Positions 59,850-64,000 of a stretch of DNA of 64,000 nucleotides are shown here, one piece after another (within the stretch, counting starts at the first letter, position 1; every line of letters begins with the position of its first letter). The position numbers were made by a program, and so were the translations under genes. The stretch is from Lonicera japonica (Eukaryota; Streptophyta; Magnoliopsida; Dipsacales; Caprifoliaceae), in the NCBI GenBank assembly GCA_021464415.1, contig CM038467.1:23034011-23098010 (forward strand), in the 5' to 3' direction. The notes beneath the pieces were generated by a model, which saw only the letters and a program-made list of their open reading frames with translations, did no database searches and was not told where the DNA came from.

Positions 59850-62369
59850 CTAGCTCGAATTGGACTGCTGTATTTCATCATAATTGCCTGTCTCCTCATT
59901 ATACGAGTACCTATTAAAAATGGAAAAACGAGATAAAAGTTAGTTCACAGAGCCTCAATTGATCTTTTCAATCCAATACTGCTAGTGACTACCTAATATA
60001 GCATGACTTTTTTGCCCAGAGTACATTATGGACCTAATTAACTAACTAGCGTACGCCATTCATTTTAGATGGGCGGACCGTGAGCTTTTTTTGTACATCC
60101 GAACCACCCTTACAAGAGCTATGTCCCCAATTTGACAAACCATGCAAATTTATAAAATCAACCTAAAGTTGCCTCAAATTTATTTTGTTGGGCGTGCAAA
60201 CTGTAACAGAAAAATAAAATAATAAATTAAAATAAAGATGGAATCACATTACCATTGTCCTGATTCTGCATAGCAATACATTCCTGTAGATGGATCATAA
60301 TAATAACCCAAAGTGCTGCTGTAGTAGTAACTGGAGAAAGGATTGGAATAAACTGATGTGAGACAAATATTTCATAGAAGATGCATAGTAAAAATCTGTA
60401 TTATCTTAAGCAACTAAGCTCTAGTGGAAAATTGACATAATACTATCCAAGAAATCAATTTGATATTTTGATGAACAAGTAGAGAATTCTTCAATTGAGA
60501 AGGAATTAACCAAGATACAGATCCAAAGGTAGTGTCCATGCCACACTTCATTTTACAATGGAACAACCTTTTCTTTGGAATATTTTTGTTTGAAAAATAT
60601 AGATATATGATAAAGAAAAATAAAACTTACTGAAGTTCTAACTAATTTAAAAAGGTCATTCAACCAGTAGTTATACCCAATTGATTGTGCTGATCGAAAA
60701 CAAATTCTGGTCCTATATCCCTAGTTTAACAATTGAAAATCCTGAAACATAATCAGGATTCACAAATTCAAATGAGCAGACATACGTATGGCAATTTGCA
60801 AAATTACTAGCCGAAAGATGATGAGATGAATGGCAGAACACAAACATTTGGAAAGTACAAGGAGAATGTTCACCATCAGATTATTCAATACAAGGATTTT
60901 ATTCTACACTTGATTTTGTCATGGGTGCGTTTGCCTCTGAGAGAGAGAGAGAGAGAGAGAGACATACCCAGTAGATTCATCGTACACATAATCATCCTGA
61001 ACAGGTCCACCTACAATCCACAACTTCAAGTCAAAACTAACATCATCTTAGTATTTCCTATTGTAAACTATAAAATGCCTTTTCCGCCTACGTGAAACGT
61101 AGAATAGTGAAAAACATTTTACTTACTCAGCATTCCACTCTGCTCAACATATTTTATTTTAAAAAGGTTCCAAAATCATAGTTTGTAATTTTATTCATAA
61201 TTCCACACAAAGAAAAATATAACAAAAGTAGATGAAAGTATTCCTGGTCATTTTATTTTTCACCTAGTTGACAAATATATAGACCTAACCAAACAGATGT
61301 TGTAGTTAAAAACTTACTTTCAGAAGATCGGTTATTAGGATCAGGACCAGGAGCCAGATTACCCCCATCAGGGGCTGGATTGGCATTAGCATTTTCATCT
61401 TCTTCCGCAAACATATCAAAGTCACCGTCATCATTTGCAGCAGTCGAAGTATTCAGGTTTGAAGTACCCAAATCCTTGTCAACAAGTCCAGAAACGACCC
61501 TTCCAGCATCCGTTCCATTTGGAACAGATTCATTGGCTATAGGACTGGAATTTCTCTCTCCTGAATTTGTGGAGGTACCCTCCCCCCTAGCCTGAGCTAG
61601 CCTCTCATATCCCGCTGGAAAAGAGAAGATCGAAGAAAATTAAAAAGATAAAACCCATTTACAGAACTAATGCACTAAGAATATACAAATGCAAGGAAAT
61701 TAATTACTATTAAAAAGGCTACTTATTTTGGCTGCATTTTTAAGGTTCACGCAGAGTTCATTAAGATATCAAAAATAGGTAAGCATGGCCTTGAACAGCA
61801 TCCGGTAGACAGCGAGTTAAAAGGACCACATTCCAGAAAGGGGGGAAAAAAACTACTTTACTAGCCAACAGTATAACAAAGATAAAACCTCCTCTTTTTT
61901 TCTTCTTTTTTTTTAAAAAAAGGGGAAGGTCTAAGTCTCTTCCCTTTACTACAATAATAACGAAAATCCCCACTCCCACAACACACACAAAAAACCTTGA
62001 GAAGGATTGCAAAAAATCCCAACAATTCTTGTCACAAAACTTAAGTAACTATGGTAAAAAAAAATGGCAATTGAAATTCTATAGCCTGACTTGGCCTACA
62101 AACCTGCCTCCCTCTCAAAAACTTCCTGCTTTTCATCATATACATCTGTGAAACAAAAATATATCAAAAGCCAAATTCCTTCGAAAGATTCAGAATGATA
62201 TTATTTTTCAAAAAACAAAGATTAAAAGAAACACTCAACTATAGTCGCCATTCTCCATCAGCTTCATGGCATCTTCAGTTAGCTGATCAAATATCACTTT
62301 TGTTTCTGCTGACATCTTTTCCTTCTTGTTATTTGAAGTTCCTTTCAGCCTTCTCAAAGCTCGTAAAAC
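59850..62369 (-). CDS. CD2BP2/Lin1-like U5 snRNP protein, C-terminal part (5' exons outside window)
   Basis: Six exons join in frame to the last 216 aa: 62369-62240, 62145-62104, 61614-61318, 61010-60968, 60330-60253, 59910-59850, all GT-AG. The first visible exon opens after an acceptor (VLRALRRLKG), so the N-terminal exons lie upstream or beyond 64000. Order of features: VLRALRRLKG; QLTEDAMKLMENGDYNVYDE; KQEVFEREAAGYERLAQARG; a Ser/Asn-rich linker; DDGDFDMFAEEDENA; then an aromatic octamer-type (OCRE-like) region with DDYVYDESTGYYYSSTLG, YYYDPSTGMYCYAESGQW and YSYNEETGNYDEI. In yeast and animals the family (Lin1, CD2BP2/U5-52K) takes part in U5 and tri-snRNP assembly. The plant role is inferred from the family. 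Confidence 0.85.
61900..61960 (-). mobile_element. SINE-like 3' tail fragment in an intron
   Basis: ttttttttaaaaaaagggg followed by aaggtctaagtctcttccc resembles the tail at 44985-45020 (aaaaaaaaggaggtttaagtctctt). It sits in a CD2BP2-like intron. Only the tail-like part is recognisable. Confidence 0.3.
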
Positions 62370-62990
62370 CTGTGCAGTTCTTAAAAAGTTAATGTCAACG
62401 TAGTAACATATGATAGCTCCTATTTACAATATAATGAGATTACTAGTTACATTAAATAAATAACCCAAAATACAGCTATTTATACCTTAAGAAGTTGTAT
62501 CATACTTGACCAGGAGTGTGCGCAACAGTTATATGCTGAATTTGGCATCTAAACATTTCATGCTACCACCCTTCCCCTTCCCCTTCCCAACCCACCCCCG
62601 CCACCCAGGACCAAAAACAGATCCAGAAAAACCACAAAAAAATAAAATAAAAATAAAATGAAATTACATAGATAGCAATTATGTCACCAAGTACACACAC
62701 ATATGTAGATTATGCATATAATAATTGTATTGGCATAAAGATAAGTCAGGAATACGTGATTAAATAAGGGCAGACCAAGAAGAGTTGCATCTTTCTAATT
62801 TGTGCAGATCCATAACCAACGACAAAATAAACATAAAAAAAGTGATATCTCGCTTTTCCTTAATGCTTCACACACCAGTAGTCCACGTCTTCCGCTCCCT
62901 ATGTCATGGCATACAAAATTTGGCGTGTTGTTTTGAACTGTGAGAATGAGTTATATAACTATAATATCCTTCATTTGAGGTCCGTTATAG
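62370..62990. other. Intron or upstream DNA of the CD2BP2-like gene
   Basis: No exon of the CD2BP2-like gene or other coding region is seen. A C-rich stretch (cccttccccttcccttccc-like) lies at about 62570-62600. Confidence 0.35.
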
Positions 62991-62996
62991 GATAAC

Positions 62997-63252
62997 CTAC
63001 TGTTGATGGAGCATTGCATACTTCTCAACAAGTTCGTTAAGGACATCAGTTTTGAAGAATGGCTCTTGCAAAACTTTTTGGATGAAGGGCGCCGCTTAGT
63101 TTGTCGTATTTCTTCAAAATCCTGACTAGTCCTGTGTAGTTAAGGGCACTGTAATTCTCCAATTGTACCATCTCTCCATGAAAACCCACAATCTTTCTTC
63201 CTACTTTCATCATCTCTAGAATTGAATCCTTGGATTCTTCTACTCTATCTTA
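62997..63252 (-). pseudogene. SPX-domain fragment, frameshifted
   Basis: Minus-strand reading gives DRVEESKDSILEMMKVGRKI, then VGFHGEMVQLENYSALNYTG and LVRILKKYDKLSGAL, the second half of an SPX domain (phosphate/inositol-polyphosphate sensor), including the lysine-rich KILKKYDK helix. A frameshift and a small deletion follow, and PFFKTDVLNELVEK continues one frame over until a stop. The first SPX half, including its N-terminal helices, is missing. It starts within about 10-20 bp of a retroelement primer-binding site. Confidence 0.8.
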
Positions 63253-63260
63253 CATAACCT

Positions 63261-63477
63261 CCCTCTGATACCATGTTGAAGCTAAAAGAAGAAAAGAGAA
63301 AATGAAATTTCTGGAATAAGTTGATATTTTATTCTCATACAATTACTCCTATTTATACTAACACATTTACAGCAAAACTAATTACAGCTGTGCATAAATT
63401 AAGAGATATAATATGATCCCATGATTTATGTGATTTATGTCAATTCCATGATTTATGGGATCCATTTACTCCACACA
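63261..63477 (-). mobile_element. LTR and primer-binding site of a small LTR retroelement
   Basis: In minus sense a stretch of about 204 bp begins TGTGTGGAGTAAATGG (63477) and ends CTTCAACA (63274). It contains TATAAATAGGAG (TATA box at 63351-63357) and is followed at once by TGGTATCAGAGGG, a match of 11 of 12 to the initiator-methionine tRNA primer-binding site of Copia-type elements (TGGTATCAGAGC). No second LTR, gag or pol is seen; captured SPX DNA follows. The LTR start is approximate. Confidence 0.7.
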
Positions 63478-64000
63478 ATCAACCTGCTACGCATAATCTA
63501 AATTTGCCAAAAGCTACGTGGCACTTTCCTATGGCTAATTTGTTTCTACACAGGAGATCATGGAAGGACGGTTGGAGTAAAATATATTGTATAATTTGTG
63601 TAAACACCCACTTTACCCAGGATTTACACAAATTCTACACAACCATGGGAGATGTTCTTACTACATTAGTGATTAGTGTGATTAGACAGAAATAAGCATA
63701 TGAAACAGATGAAATACTCATTAGAGGTCAAAAGACAATACTTATGGAGTAATTAAATTTTATACCCAAAACCAAAATAGACAATAGCCCTCCTAAACAA
63801 GAAAATGATCATAGATCTCTTGAACAATGCAGGGGATAACATATTCTCTATTAACGTGATATCAGTATTTCAATATTGTAAAATGACATTAAACCACACC
63901 TTTAAGACATAATTATGATTTCAACCCAAAATTTCCACCGATATAGCAACTTTACATTAGCAAATAAGTTAATTATTGAGAGGCTCAATGGAGATAACCC
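63478..64000. other. DNA beyond the LTR, to window edge
   Basis: No gene, exon or transposon end is recognised here. It may be an intron of the CD2BP2-like gene if its 5' exons lie to the right. Confidence 0.3.

Noticed and set aside
1..64000. CRISPR arrays, bacterial operons or organellar DNA
   Set aside because: No regularly spaced repeats with unique spacers and no bacterial or plastid/mitochondrial genes were seen; all repeats are tandem duplications, microsatellites or transposon ends in a plant nuclear context.

Overview
This is nuclear DNA of a flowering plant, almost certainly a eudicot. Genes are broken by GT-AG introns, intergenic DNA is AT-rich and full of small transposons, and an AOX2-type alternative oxidase is present (a gene type typical of eudicots). 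No bacterial, organellar or viral signature was seen. Exon joins were worked out by hand from splice sites, reading phase and family knowledge.

Layout. 1-2.06 kb: end of an unclassified TIR transposon with a nested Tourist-like MITE. 2.44-7.97 kb (+): complete 11-exon TOM1/TOM3-family membrane protein. 9.8-10.1 kb: LINE RNase H relic. 10.69-15.63 kb (+): four-exon AOX2-type alternative oxidase whose exon 3 is one base short, breaking the frame; its 3' end is partly duplicated downstream (16.4-16.95 kb) with a decayed copy of the last exon. 16.96-19.15 kb (+): two relics of a CC-NBS-LRR resistance gene. 20.80-30.28 kb (-): complete ten-exon HAK/KUP/KT potassium transporter (KUP7-like, 836 aa), with LINE and SINE-like debris in intron 1. 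31.5-38.6 kb: a 5.2-kb TIR element with other elements nested in it, then a 1.3-kb relative with a perfect 8-bp target duplication. 38.83-41.74 kb (+): complete SR splicing factor SC35. 44.3-45.6 kb: a tRNA-Ala-like sequence carrying a glycine anticodon, a LINE relic, and a signal recognition particle (7SL) RNA locus with a textbook plant Pol III promoter. 45.7-53.1 kb: duplicated transposon ends, a hAT MITE, microsatellites, a PIF/Harbinger-like element, a LINE fragment and an Emigrant/pogo-like MITE. 54.1-59.15 kb: a 5-kb hAT element with a broken transposase, a nested SINE and a nested MITE. 59.85-62.37 kb (-): the C-terminal 216 aa of a CD2BP2/Lin1-like U5 snRNP protein, whose 5' exons lie outside the window. 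63.0-63.5 kb (-): LTR and primer-binding site directly joined to a broken SPX-domain fragment, apparently a captured host gene piece.

The protein genes are unrelated housekeeping or stress genes and do not form a pathway; SC35, CD2BP2-like and SRP RNA all serve basal RNA or protein processing. The most notable items are the AOX2 frameshift, the SRP RNA locus, the chimeric tRNA, the SPX capture, and the family of TIR elements ending in GGGTGGTG. The last of these may be undescribed.
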